From assembly GCA_910589305.1 (NCBI GenBank), contig CAJUTV010000003.1, forward strand, positions 201,223-265,222: a stretch of 64,000 bases of DNA. The letters run 5' to 3'. A model generated the notes under the pieces. That model searched no databases. It worked only from the letters and a program-made list of their open reading frames with translations, and was not told the DNA's origin. A program made the translations under genes and the position numbers. Shown piece by piece: positions 51,991 to 60,631 of this stretch (positions are counted from its first letter, which is position 1; every line of letters starts with the position of its first letter). The stretch comes from an uncultured Lachnospira sp. GTDB lineage: Bacteria > Bacillota > Clostridia > Lachnospirales > Lachnospiraceae.

Positions 51991-53091
51991 GTGAAAAGAA
52001 AAAGGGTTCTTTTGATTTATTTATTATTGATATTTATATTTGCAATGGTTGGGTGTGGTCAAACAAAAAGGAATAATAAAGAAAATAATACAAGGATTCA
52101 AGAAAATCAAAAGCAAGATAAGCATAACAGCAAAATTATACTTACGTCAGAAATCGTATCGTTTGAAGAAGGTTTGTCTGGCGTGAAATATGAAGGGGAT
52201 TATAGTTTTGATGCATTTCTTGCAAATGGCGGTGCCACATCCGATGCACAGGTCGCTGAATTTTTAACACAAAATGTATTATCCAACACAAATACAATTG
52301 CTTTTGAAGGGATGCCTTTTGGGTGCAGTACAATTTCAGCAAAAGATGAAAAAGGCAATGCACTGTTTGGCAGAAATTTTGACTGGAATACATGTAATGC
52401 CATGATTGTACAATCCGAGCCTATCAATGGATATGCCTCAATTTCAACAGTGAATACCGATTTTATTCACATGAGCGGTATTTCATTATCAGATATTCCA
52501 GACCCAATGCAAGCACTTTGTTTTCTGTATGCACCTCTTGACGGCATGAATGAAAAAGGACTTGCAGTTTCAGTCAATATGATTCAGGATTTAGCAACAA
52601 TTTCACAAAATACAGATAAGCCTGATATCACAACAACAACAGCAATTCGATTACTTCTTGATAGAGCAGCAAATGTTGAGGAGGCAGTTGAATTACTGAA
52701 ACAGTATGATATGCACGCTTCAATGGGGTATATGATGCACTTGGCGTTGGCAGATAAAGATGGAAGAAGTGTGGTTGTAGAGTATATCAATAATGAAATG
52801 ATAGTAACACAAACGCCAGTTGTTACAAATTTCTATTTTGCAGAAGGTGAAAAAAAGGGTATTGGTACACAGCAGTCTCATAAGCGGTATGATATTTTAA
52901 TGGAAGTTTTATCAAATAATAAAACAATGGATATGAAGCGTGTTCAAGAGGCTTTGGACAGTGTAAGCAAAGATAATTTTGGTGCATTTGAATCGACAGA
53001 ATGGAGTATTGTATTCAACCAAAGTACAGGAGAAGTACATTATTATCATCGAGAAAATTATCAAGAAAAGTACTTGTTTCATTTAAAATAA
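51991..53091 (+). CDS. Choloylglycine hydrolase-family lipoprotein (linear amide hydrolase)
   Basis: 366 residues, GTG start at 51991 (GGAGGGACGAA upstream). Signal with lipobox AMVGC (lipidated Cys22), a linker, then an Ntn-type domain. MPFGCSTIS holds the presumed nucleophile Cys112, followed by NALFGRNFDW and late NDSVSK-like features (ALDSVSKDNFGAFESTEWSI). The family cleaves linear amides (bile-salt, penicillin V, N-acyl compounds). Unlike cytoplasmic bile-salt hydrolases, where Cys2 is exposed after Met removal, Cys112 must be freed by proteolysis, as in acid ceramidase-like members. Probably outer-face, first gene of an operon. Substrate unknown. Confidence 0.85.
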   Translation: MKRKRVLLIYLLLIFIFAMVGCGQTKRNNKENNTRIQENQKQDKHNSKIILTSEIVSFEEGLSGVKYEGDYSFDAFLANGGATSDAQVAEFLTQNVLSNTNTIAFEGMPFGCSTISAKDEKGNALFGRNFDWNTCNAMIVQSEPINGYASISTVNTDFIHMSGISLSDIPDPMQALCFLYAPLDGMNEKGLAVSVNMIQDLATISQNTDKPDITTTTAIRLLLDRAANVEEAVELLKQYDMHASMGYMMHLALADKDGRSVVVEYINNEMIVTQTPVVTNFYFAEGEKKGIGTQQSHKRYDILMEVLSNNKTMDMKRVQEALDSVSKDNFGAFESTEWSIVFNQSTGEVHYYHRENYQEKYLFHLK

Positions 53092-53213
53092 AATAAAAAG
53101 ATAGTCATAAAAAGAAAATGAAATATAATTTATTGATGACTATAGTTTGTCGCAAATTTTTAAGACTGTTTTATGTTTTGTGTAAAAAGATAGCACAGAA
53201 AGAAGAGGCAATT

Positions 53214-54566
53214 ATGAATTATTTTAAATTATTATATAAACTATATAAAACAAAAAATAATATAAAAAGAACACCTGCTCAAATAAAAGAATTACAGGAA
53301 AGAAAGCTACGAAAACTGCTTATATATTCTTATAATCATTCAAGGTATTATCATAAAATGTTTGAGAAGGCAGGCATTAATCAAGAAAATATTAGCACGA
53401 CACCGCTTTCTTTGTTTCCTACAATAGATAAGACTCAGCTTTTAAAAAATTTTGATACGATTGTTACAGTTTCCGATGTAAAGCAAGAGGCGCTTCGTCG
53501 TTTTGATTTGCAAAAAACAGCAGACCGCAAACCATTTAAAGGCAGGTATCATGTGGTTCATTCATCGGGAAGTACGGGTAAACCAAACTATTTTATATAT
53601 GACGAAACGGCATGGAATGAGATGTTATTAGGAATGATTCGCGCTGCCCTTTGGAATATGTCGATGATACAAATATTAAAATTATTTTTTAGAGGTGTGC
53701 GTGTTGTATATATTGCTGCTACGGATGGGCGTTATGGCGGTGCAATGGCAGTGGGAGACGGGATTGATGGCATTCATGCAAAATCCTTATATTTAGATAT
53801 TAAAACACCTCTTGATAAGTGGATTCGACAAATTAAAGAATTTCAGCCCAATGTGATTATTGGCTATCCATCTGCTATTAAAATTCTTGGCGAGCTTGTC
53901 GAAAAGCGCAGTATTCAATTCGATATTTTTCGCGTTATTTCTTGCGGAGAGCCACTTGGAGCAAGTTTGAGACATTATTTGGAAAACGTTTTTCAAGCGG
54001 AAGTAATTAATTTTTATGGTACAAGTGAATCACTTGTACTTGGTGTAGAAAGCAATCCCAAAGAAGGTATGATTTTATTTGATGATATGAATGTTATTGA
54101 AGTATATAAAGGAAATATGTATTTGACATGTCTTTATAACTTTGCACAGCCATTAATTCGCTATCGCCTTACAGATTGTTTAACTTTACAAAATGCAGAT
54201 ATGGAAAGTATTTATCCATTTACAAAGGCAGTAGGATTGCTTGGAAGAAATGAAGATATTTTGTGGTTTAATGATGGAAATGGAAACAGCGAATTTTTAC
54301 ACCCATTGGCAATTGAGGGATTTTGTATTGAAGGATTGAGGGATTATCAATTTTTGCAGATTGGAAAAGATGCTTTTGAGATGCTTGCAGAAGTCTCTAA
54401 AACAGTCCTGCAAAGTAAAGTGCAAAAAGAAATATTACAACAGATGAAACGAATTTTAGAGGAGAAAAAGCTCTCATATGTACAATTTTATGTGCGGTTT
54501 GTTGATGAAATTTTGCCCGATGCCAATACAGGCAAAAAACGATTAATTGTTATAGGAGAGAATTGA
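53214..54566 (+). CDS. PaaK/CapK-type phenylacetate-CoA ligase family protein
   Basis: 450 residues from ATG 53214 (AGAGG upstream; an earlier in-frame ATG at 53118 yields a poorly conserved extension). An ANL-superfamily adenylate-forming enzyme: P-loop HSSGSTGKPNYF (about 112-123), FYGTSES adenine motif and PLIRYRLTDC. It is related to PaaK and to CapK-type proteins. The acid substrate is unknown. It follows the amide hydrolase by 122 bases and precedes an ABC exporter, suggesting acid release, activation and export in one pathway; that is inference. Confidence 0.8.
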   Translation: MNYFKLLYKLYKTKNNIKRTPAQIKELQERKLRKLLIYSYNHSRYYHKMFEKAGINQENISTTPLSLFPTIDKTQLLKNFDTIVTVSDVKQEALRRFDLQKTADRKPFKGRYHVVHSSGSTGKPNYFIYDETAWNEMLLGMIRAALWNMSMIQILKLFFRGVRVVYIAATDGRYGGAMAVGDGIDGIHAKSLYLDIKTPLDKWIRQIKEFQPNVIIGYPSAIKILGELVEKRSIQFDIFRVISCGEPLGASLRHYLENVFQAEVINFYGTSESLVLGVESNPKEGMILFDDMNVIEVYKGNMYLTCLYNFAQPLIRYRLTDCLTLQNADMESIYPFTKAVGLLGRNEDILWFNDGNGNSEFLHPLAIEGFCIEGLRDYQFLQIGKDAFEMLAEVSKTVLQSKVQKEILQQMKRILEEKKLSYVQFYVRFVDEILPDANTGKKRLIVIGEN

Positions 54567-54633
54567 AAGGGACAATTTTTAATGTGCAGTAAAAGATTAA
54601 ACCTTCCTATACGACAAAGAAATGGAGAATAAA

Positions 54634-55395
54634 ATGAAAAATGTAATATTAAGAGCAAACAATGTCTGTAAATCGTTTTATCAGGGCAGTAAGGAAACAC
54701 AGATATTAAAATCCATAACAACAGATATTTATGAGGGGGATTTTACAGTAATTATGGGGGCTTCAGGAGCTGGGAAATCGACATTGCTCTATGCACTGAG
54801 TGGAATGGATAGTATAACAAGCGGTGAGGTGATTTTTAAAGGGCAAAAAATCAGCAATCTATCAGAAAAAGAGCAAGCGACACTTCGTGCAAAAGAATTT
54901 GGTTTTATTTTTCAGCAGATGCATTTGGTAAGCAATTTAACTTTATTTGAAAATATTGCTGTAGCTGGATATGCAGGCGAGCCAAAAGATATAAAAAATA
55001 TTCAAGATAAGACAATGAAGTGGCTTTGTCAAATGAATATAGAGAGCGTAAAAAATCATTTGCCTTCACAGGTGTCTGGCGGAGAAGCTCAGAGAGCAGC
55101 TATTGCAAGAGCAATGATAAATAATCCAAAACTTCTTTTTGGAGATGAACCAACAGGTGCATTAAATAAGACAAACAGTGAAGACGTGTTAAATTTGTTG
55201 ACGGAATTTAATAAGAATGGACAAAGTATTTTGTTGGTAACACATGATATCAAAGCCGCCATTCGTGGAAATCGGATTTTATATTTAGAAGATGGAAAAA
55301 TTCTTGATGAACTTCATTTGATATCTTATCAAGAAGATTATGTAAAAACAAGAGAAACTAAAGTAAATGATTGGCTGACCGCGTTACAGTGGTAA
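54634..55395 (+). CDS. MacB/LolD-type ABC transporter ATPase
   Basis: 253 residues from ATG 54634 (GGAG 5 bases upstream; 54622 also possible). Walker A GASGAGKST (around residue 42), signature VSGGEAQRAAIARA, Walker B LLFGDEPTGAL and H-loop VTHDIKAA. It belongs to the MacB/FtsE-like group that works with FtsX permeases by mechanotransmission. It lies 12 bases before its permease. The stop of the PaaK-type gene is 67 bases upstream. Confidence 0.92.
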   Translation: MKNVILRANNVCKSFYQGSKETQILKSITTDIYEGDFTVIMGASGAGKSTLLYALSGMDSITSGEVIFKGQKISNLSEKEQATLRAKEFGFIFQQMHLVSNLTLFENIAVAGYAGEPKDIKNIQDKTMKWLCQMNIESVKNHLPSQVSGGEAQRAAIARAMINNPKLLFGDEPTGALNKTNSEDVLNLLTEFNKNGQSILLVTHDIKAAIRGNRILYLEDGKILDELHLISYQEDYVKTRETKVNDWLTALQW

Positions 55396-55407
55396 AGGAG
55401 AAAAATA

Positions 55408-57750
55408 ATGAAAATAGTGTTATTATCCAACGTAAAAAAACATAAGGGAAGTTTAATCGGTATTTTTTTGTTAATGTTGTTTTTGTCAACAGCGTTTGGA
55501 ACCGTATTGACCGTATGGTCAAATTCAAATACATATATTATAGAGCAGATGCAGCGTTCTGGTTTTGGAGATTTAACAGCATGGGTTTCGGGTGTTCCAG
55601 ATATGTCTAAACTAGCGGATTATATAGAATCGTTAGAGGAAGTAGAAGCAGTAGAGGTACAATCGGTAATTTTTTCTAATTATACTGTTTATAATCAAGA
55701 ATCCGATAGTGAAGGGCAACTTATAGTTTACAAGCCAGAGGAAAAAAGATATCGCTTTTTTACACAAGATTTGTCCGATTATAAAGAACAGCCAAGTAAG
55801 ATTGGTAAAAAAGAAATATATGTATCGCCTTCGATGATATCCATGTTTAATATTCAAATTGGTGATGAAATTGTATTTCCATTGGCAAGAGCTGGAAGTA
55901 ATATGATATTTACTGTAAAAGGATTTTATGAAGACCCATTTATGGGAAGTTCCATGATTGGAATGAAAGGCTTTTTAATAAGCGAAGAAGATTATCACAC
56001 GGCATGTAATATTTTGCAAAATGCAGGGATTGATGCGTTGGCAAGGGATGGCGGTATGTTTCATATTTTTTCTAAGACAAATTCAATAACAACTTCTGAA
56101 TTAAATCGTATGATTAATGAACATACAGCACTTGCTCAATATACAGAGTTTGTTCACAGCAAAGAGGCAATTGCAGGATTTATGGTTATTTTGCAAAATG
56201 CGTTTGGCGGTTTGCTGGCTGCATTTACATTTGTTTTATTAATAGTCGTTTTAGTGGCAATCAGTTATAGCATTCGTAGTACTATGGAGACTGATATGGT
56301 GAATATGGGTATTTTAAAAACAATAGGATTGACTTCTATTCAGATTAGAAGAGTTCAATTGATGCAATATAGTATTCCTATTATTGCCGGAATGATTTTA
56401 GGTATCTTTTTTAGTATCCCTTTTAGTGCTTTTATCTGTAATATGACATTGACGACAACAGGAATGCGCATACCTATTTTTTTGCCTATTGTATGGATGA
56501 TATTTTGTTTTGGAATAATATTAATTTTACTGATGGGATTTATTGTTTTACGAACAAGAAAAATCAGTAAAATTAAACCAATACAGGCAATTTTTGACAC
56601 AATGCCTAAAATGTCTATAAATATGCAAAAAAAGATTGGTGCTTTTGGAAAAAGAATTTATTTGAGATTAGCTGTTCGTCAGCTTAGTACAGGAAAACGC
56701 CGTTATATCAGTGCATTGACAGTAGCTATTGTACTTGTATTTTTTGCCTCTCTAATTGGGCGCATAGATGCTTGGCTTGGGGCAGATGGCAAGGGAATGA
56801 TGGATGCATTTAATCCAGCAGACCATGATATTGGTGTCCAAGTATTTGGAACGCTAGATAATGCACAGGCAGAAGCAATGATTCGTTCTTATTCGGATAT
56901 TACAGATATGTATTTACTTGCAATGCCAAGTGTAGCAGTGAATGGTGTGGATTATACAGCAAATGTAATTGACCAGCCGGAGCGTTTTCATATGTTAAAA
57001 GGCAAGACTTGTATAAATGACAATGAAATTATTTTGACAGAATTTGTCGCCGCTGATTTTGGTGTTGCAATTGGTGATGTTGTTACTGTTCAAGGTGAGC
57101 GAGGCAGCAGTGAATATAGGGTTTCTGGCATTTATTCTTGTGCCAATGATATGGGCAATAATGTGGGAATGAGCAGGGAAGGTTATCTAAAAATTGCAGA
57201 GGATAATCCGCATATTTGGTGCTGGCATTATTTTCTTGCTGATTTGTCTCAAAAAAAAGCGATTACAGAGGCTTTAGAAAATGCCTATGGTGGAGATGTT
57301 CATGTACATGAAAATACATGGTCGGGACTTTTTGGGATTATTTATGCAATGAGGATGCTTGTTGTATTTATGTATATTATGGTAGCCGTATTTATTTTAA
57401 TTGTAACTGTGATGACAGGCAGCAAAATACTTGTGATTGAACAAAAGGATTTGGGTATTTATAAAGCTATTGGTTTTTCCGCAAATCGTTTGCGTGTTTC
57501 ATTTGCTCTTCGTTTTGGAATGATAGCAGTTGTTGGCTCTATAATTGGAATAATTTTGGCTGCTATTTTGACAAATTCAATTGTTTCATTCGTAATGAAG
57601 TTGGCTGGTATCAGTAATTTTGCCTCATTTGCTACTATAGAAAATGTCCTTTTGCCAGTAAGTGCTGTGACTATATTGTTTCTGTTCTTTGCTTATCTTG
57701 CAGCAGGCAAAATAAAGAAAATAAATTTAATAAAGTTAATTCGTGAATAA
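55408..57750 (+). CDS. FtsX-family ABC transporter permease
   Basis: 780 residues with two FtsX halves: helix near 16-36, extracellular domain, three helices (about 262-375), then a linker, a second single helix (about 430), a second external domain and three helices (about 650-770). The repeated pattern MNMGILKTIGLTSIQI and LGIYKAIGFSANRL marks the two cytoplasmic coupling regions. It pairs with the ATPase 12 bases upstream, with SD AAGGAG. Substrates of such Gram-positive exporters include antimicrobial peptides and lipids. It is the last gene of the hydrolase-ligase-ABC operon. Confidence 0.9.
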   Translation: MKIVLLSNVKKHKGSLIGIFLLMLFLSTAFGTVLTVWSNSNTYIIEQMQRSGFGDLTAWVSGVPDMSKLADYIESLEEVEAVEVQSVIFSNYTVYNQESDSEGQLIVYKPEEKRYRFFTQDLSDYKEQPSKIGKKEIYVSPSMISMFNIQIGDEIVFPLARAGSNMIFTVKGFYEDPFMGSSMIGMKGFLISEEDYHTACNILQNAGIDALARDGGMFHIFSKTNSITTSELNRMINEHTALAQYTEFVHSKEAIAGFMVILQNAFGGLLAAFTFVLLIVVLVAISYSIRSTMETDMVNMGILKTIGLTSIQIRRVQLMQYSIPIIAGMILGIFFSIPFSAFICNMTLTTTGMRIPIFLPIVWMIFCFGIILILLMGFIVLRTRKISKIKPIQAIFDTMPKMSINMQKKIGAFGKRIYLRLAVRQLSTGKRRYISALTVAIVLVFFASLIGRIDAWLGADGKGMMDAFNPADHDIGVQVFGTLDNAQAEAMIRSYSDITDMYLLAMPSVAVNGVDYTANVIDQPERFHMLKGKTCINDNEIILTEFVAADFGVAIGDVVTVQGERGSSEYRVSGIYSCANDMGNNVGMSREGYLKIAEDNPHIWCWHYFLADLSQKKAITEALENAYGGDVHVHENTWSGLFGIIYAMRMLVVFMYIMVAVFILIVTVMTGSKILVIEQKDLGIYKAIGFSANRLRVSFALRFGMIAVVGSIIGIILAAILTNSIVSFVMKLAGISNFASFATIENVLLPVSAVTILFLFFAYLAAGKIKKINLIKLIRE

Positions 57751-57770
57751 AAAATAGTATTATGCTTTAA

Positions 57771-57807
57771 AGGTATAGATATATATTTAATATAAGTATT
57801 TGTTATA
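57771..57807 (+). repeat. 36-bp repeat, copy 2, with T-N11-A box
   Basis: Second copy of the element at 51775. Here the palindrome is perfect: TATAAGTATTTGTTATA (57791-57807) with TATAA/TTATA arms and T-N11-A spacing. It lies 212 bases before the cyclophilin-like gene. The remaining sequence to 58018 is AT-rich without clear promoter or hairpin. Confidence 0.6.
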
Positions 57808-58018
57808 GAACTAAAAAGATTATATAATATAAATATAAATTAAAAACTATTTTAAAAACGAAGTTGCGCTTAAACAAAGTGTTGTGACTGCTAAAAAAAT
57901 ACGCTTTCTGTTCAATATTTTTACAGCAAGTATATAAAATAATGGCAGGATATGGCTTTATATAACCATTTTATCTAATTTTGCTTATACAAAATAAAAG
58001 CGCAGGAAAGGAACAAAT

Positions 58019-58600
58019 ATGAAAAAAATTATGTTAAAAAAAGGTTCTCTTTTATTTACAGTTGTGTTTATGTTAATGATAGCATTGACAGGTTGTACAT
58101 CAAATAAAAATCAAAACAGCAATTTAAATACCAGACCTAATAATACAGAAAGTGCGACAAATAGTTCTTTAAATTCAAATACTGCAAAGGCAACAGAATT
58201 GGAAGTTTGTTTTGGCGATGGAGGTAAGCCATTTATTTTGCATCTGTATGATAATGATACGGCAGCAGCGATAGCAAGGCATGTAGGAACAGCAAATTGG
58301 AGGCTTCCTATTTATCATTATAATGATTATGAAAATTGGGAAGTAATGCAATATTATGATATTCCATCCAGATATGATATTCCATCAAATCCAGAAGTAA
58401 GTACATCACAAAAAGCAGGAGAGGTTTATTATTCGGCACCAAATCGTATCGTTCTCTTTTTTGGCGATGCACAGGTTCATGGAGAGTATACAAAAATTGG
58501 CTATTTTGACAATACACAGGAATTTAAGACAGCCGTTGAAAGCAATCCTGTCTTAGAAGGCTGGGGAAATAAAATTGTGTTAATTAACAGTGTAAATTAG
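58019..58600 (+). CDS. Cyclophilin-like fold lipoprotein
   Basis: 193 residues. Lipobox signal (MIALTGC; lipidated Cys26 region), a Ser/Asn-rich linker to about residue 55, then a cyclophilin-like2 domain: FILHLYDNDTAAAIARHVG, NWRLPIYHYNDYENWEVMQYY-type core, GEVYYSAPNRIVLFFGDA and GYFDNT. Members lack the peptidyl-prolyl isomerase active site and probably bind a small ligand. SD AAAGGAAC precedes ATG 58019. First gene of the cyclophilin-like/79-residue/DUF3737/LysE cluster. Confidence 0.85.
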   Translation: MKKIMLKKGSLLFTVVFMLMIALTGCTSNKNQNSNLNTRPNNTESATNSSLNSNTAKATELEVCFGDGGKPFILHLYDNDTAAAIARHVGTANWRLPIYHYNDYENWEVMQYYDIPSRYDIPSNPEVSTSQKAGEVYYSAPNRIVLFFGDAQVHGEYTKIGYFDNTQEFKTAVESNPVLEGWGNKIVLINSVN

Positions 58601-58627
58601 TTCAATAAAAGGAAAAGAGATGCTATA

Positions 58628-58867
58628 ATGAACAGTGAAAGCAATGAGAATGCTATTATTCAAAATCTAAAAGATGCAGGTTGTAATCAAGATATGATTA
58701 CTGCTTTTATAAACGATTTAAAAGAGGGATATATAGATGATGGAATGAAACTTTTAGCAGCACATAGACGTTTACTTTTAGAGGAACTTCACCGAGAACA
58801 AAAACAAATTGATTGTTTAGATTATCTCGTTTATAAGATGAAAAAAACAAAAAAAGTCAAAGCATAA
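58628..58867 (+). CDS. Conserved small helical protein, 79 residues
   Basis: MNSESNENAIIQNLKDAGCN, then AHRRLLLEELHREQKQIDCL and YLVYKMKKTKK: three or four helices, soluble, with two Cys. This pattern belongs to a conserved unnamed family that recurs in Firmicutes beside cyclophilin-like and LysR genes. Follows the cyclophilin-like gene after 27 bases. No function is known. SD AAAGAGATG region is weak. Confidence 0.7.
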   Translation: MNSESNENAIIQNLKDAGCNQDMITAFINDLKEGYIDDGMKLLAAHRRLLLEELHREQKQIDCLDYLVYKMKKTKKVKA

Positions 58868-58926
58868 TATATATAAGATTAAAAACAATCGAATTGAAAC
58901 CTTATAAGGATTCTATGGTGATAAAT

Positions 58927-58932
58927 TATAAT
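58927..58932 (+). promoter_or_regulatory. -10 element before pseudoknot copy 2
   Basis: TATAAT at 58927-58932; no good -35 at 17 bases, so activator-dependent transcription is possible. The predicted transcript start is at the first paired base of the pseudoknot. Confidence 0.4.
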
Positions 58933-58938
58933 GGTTGA

Positions 58939-59023
58939 CTACAAGGTTTGTGCCAGTGCGTTGTTTGCCACAAACTTGTAGAATGGTTACATTTTTTATA
59001 CAAAAAACAGCGCAGAAATGAGG
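58939..59023 (+). promoter_or_regulatory. H-type pseudoknot leader, copy 2, before DUF3737
   Basis: CTACAAGGTTTGTG (58939-58952) pairs with CACAAACTTGTAG (58969-58981) with one bulged G, giving 13 bp. The loop TGCGTTGTTT (58957-58966) can pair with AAACAGCGCA (59005-59014) over 10 positions with one G-T. The 3' strand is followed after 5 bases by the SD GAGGG of DUF3737. CAGCGCAGAAATGAGG is identical to copy 1. Sequence varies in the stems while pairing is kept, supporting a conserved fold. Confidence 0.6.
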
Positions 59024-59029
59024 GTAAAT

Positions 59030-59881
59030 ATGAATATAATTGCTAATAAAACATTTGATGAAGAAAGGGCTTTATATGGAGCTCAAAATCTTACAGTAAA
59101 AGATTGTAATTTTGATGGTGTGGCTGATGGAGAAAGTGCATTTAAGGAAGGAAAACACATTGTTGTTGAAAATTGTTTTTTTAATTTGCGTTATCCATTT
59201 TGGCATGATAACGAATTAAAAATTTCTAAATCTGAAATGACTTCTGCTTGCAGAGCAGCACTTTGGTATTCGCATGATATTGAAATTATAGATACAAAAT
59301 TACATGGTATCAAAGCATTGAGAGAGTGCAGCAACGTAAAAATAAGTGATTGTGATATTATTTCTCCTGAATTTGGCTGGTCAGTACGAGATATTGCAAT
59401 GAAAAATTGTACTGTTGAAAGCGAATATTTTATGATGCGCTCAGACCATTTGCATGTTGAAAATATAGAAATGAAAGGGAAATATTCATTTCAGTATATT
59501 ACAGATTCAGTATTTGAACATTGTATTTTTGACACAAAAGATGCCTTTTGGCATGCAAAAAATGTGACTGTGCGAGATAGTGTTGTAAAGGGAGAATACC
59601 TTGCATGGTATTGTGAAAATGTAACTTTTGAACATTGTAAAATTATTGGAACGCAGCCACTTTGTTATTGTAAGGGTTTAAAATTGATAGACTGTGAAAT
59701 GATTGATACAGACCTTTGTTTTGAAAAATCAGAGGTGGAAGCAAGTATTATAACACCCGTTGTAAGCATTAAGAATCCATTATGCGGACATATATATGTA
59801 CCTTGTGTAAAGGAAATTATTTGTGATGACAAAGAAGCTTGCGGCAAAGTTATTGTCACAGGAAAGTGTTGTTGCGCATAA
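59030..59881 (+). CDS. DUF3737 right-handed beta-helix protein
   Basis: 283 residues from ATG 59030 (the in-frame ATG at 59018 overlaps the SD). Starts NIIANKTFDEERALYGAQNL as in the family and consists of short repeats of the kind NVKISDCDI, NVTFEHCKI, GLKLIDCEM, typical of a pectate-lyase-like solenoid, ending in a Cys-rich KCCCA. No catalytic residues are known for DUF3737. Its stop overlaps the LysE-type gene (TAATG). Its translation is probably controlled by the upstream pseudoknot. Confidence 0.9.
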   Translation: MNIIANKTFDEERALYGAQNLTVKDCNFDGVADGESAFKEGKHIVVENCFFNLRYPFWHDNELKISKSEMTSACRAALWYSHDIEIIDTKLHGIKALRECSNVKISDCDIISPEFGWSVRDIAMKNCTVESEYFMMRSDHLHVENIEMKGKYSFQYITDSVFEHCIFDTKDAFWHAKNVTVRDSVVKGEYLAWYCENVTFEHCKIIGTQPLCYCKGLKLIDCEMIDTDLCFEKSEVEASIITPVVSIKNPLCGHIYVPCVKEIICDDKEACGKVIVTGKCCCA

Positions 59882-60492
59882 TGGTGAGCAATTTAATAAA
59901 AGGGATTTTAATTGGGTTGCTCTTTGGTATTCCAGTGGGGGCAGTAGGAACAATGACTGTACATAGAACATTAAATTATGGCTTTCGTGCAGGACTTATG
60001 ACAGGGCTTGGTTCTTCTATTGCGGATTGTTTCTATGCCTTTGTTGGCGTTTTTAGTTTAACATTGATTTCTGATTTTTTGTTAAAGTATCAATCCATAA
60101 TTCATCTTATTGGCGGCACCTTTATTTTAATTATGGGTATAAAGCTGATACTGCTTAAAAGAGAAAAAATTGTATCACAGGCGCAAGGGCAAGATAGCAT
60201 AAAAATGTTTTTATCATCGTTTGCGATTGGCATTACCAATCCAGCCGCCATTGTAACATTTTTGTTTGCTTTTTCCTACTTTGAAATTGCAGAGCAAACA
60301 GATTGGATTTATGGAATATTGCTTGTTGTCGGCGTTTTTATAGGAACTTATATCTGGTGGACTTTATTGTCTATGACTGTCAGTTTTATAAAAAAGAAAA
60401 CAACGATATACAACTTTCAATATATGAATAAAATATTTGGGGTCTTTTTGTTTTTGTTTGGTATAATTATTTTTATAAAAAGTTTTTTGTAA
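59881..60492 (+). CDS. LysE-family translocator
   Basis: 203 residues, six predicted helices. ATG 59881 overlaps the DUF3737 stop by one base; an upstream in-frame start inside DUF3737 is rejected. The first helix motif GLLFGIPVGAVGTMTVHRTL and the middle SFAIGITNPAAIVTFLFAF match LysE/RhtB exporters of amino acids or small solutes, with the N-terminal Pro-Gly and NPxA motifs. Substrate cannot be told. The coupling suggests the DUF3737 and exporter products act together. Confidence 0.88.
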   Translation: MVSNLIKGILIGLLFGIPVGAVGTMTVHRTLNYGFRAGLMTGLGSSIADCFYAFVGVFSLTLISDFLLKYQSIIHLIGGTFILIMGIKLILLKREKIVSQAQGQDSIKMFLSSFAIGITNPAAIVTFLFAFSYFEIAEQTDWIYGILLVVGVFIGTYIWWTLLSMTVSFIKKKTTIYNFQYMNKIFGVFLFLFGIIIFIKSFL

Positions 60493-60531
60493 GAAAGCAT
60501 TTTTCTAACATAAAAGGCAATTGAATGCACC

Positions 60532-60561
60532 TTGCATTGATTTACATGTATATGATATAAT
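60532..60561 (+). promoter_or_regulatory. Extended -10 promoter for the FRG gene
   Basis: TTGCAT (60532-60537), 18 bases, TGATATAAT with TATAAT at 60556-60561. Confidence 0.65.
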
Positions 60562-60631
60562 TAAAAATCATTGATTAAATGACAAATAAAATAATGAAAT
60601 ATTTTGACCAATCCATAATAGAGGAGAAAAA

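Noticed and set aside
58894..58932. TTGAAA with TATAAT as a full promoter before DUF3737
   Set aside because: Spacing is 27 bases; only the -10 was kept.
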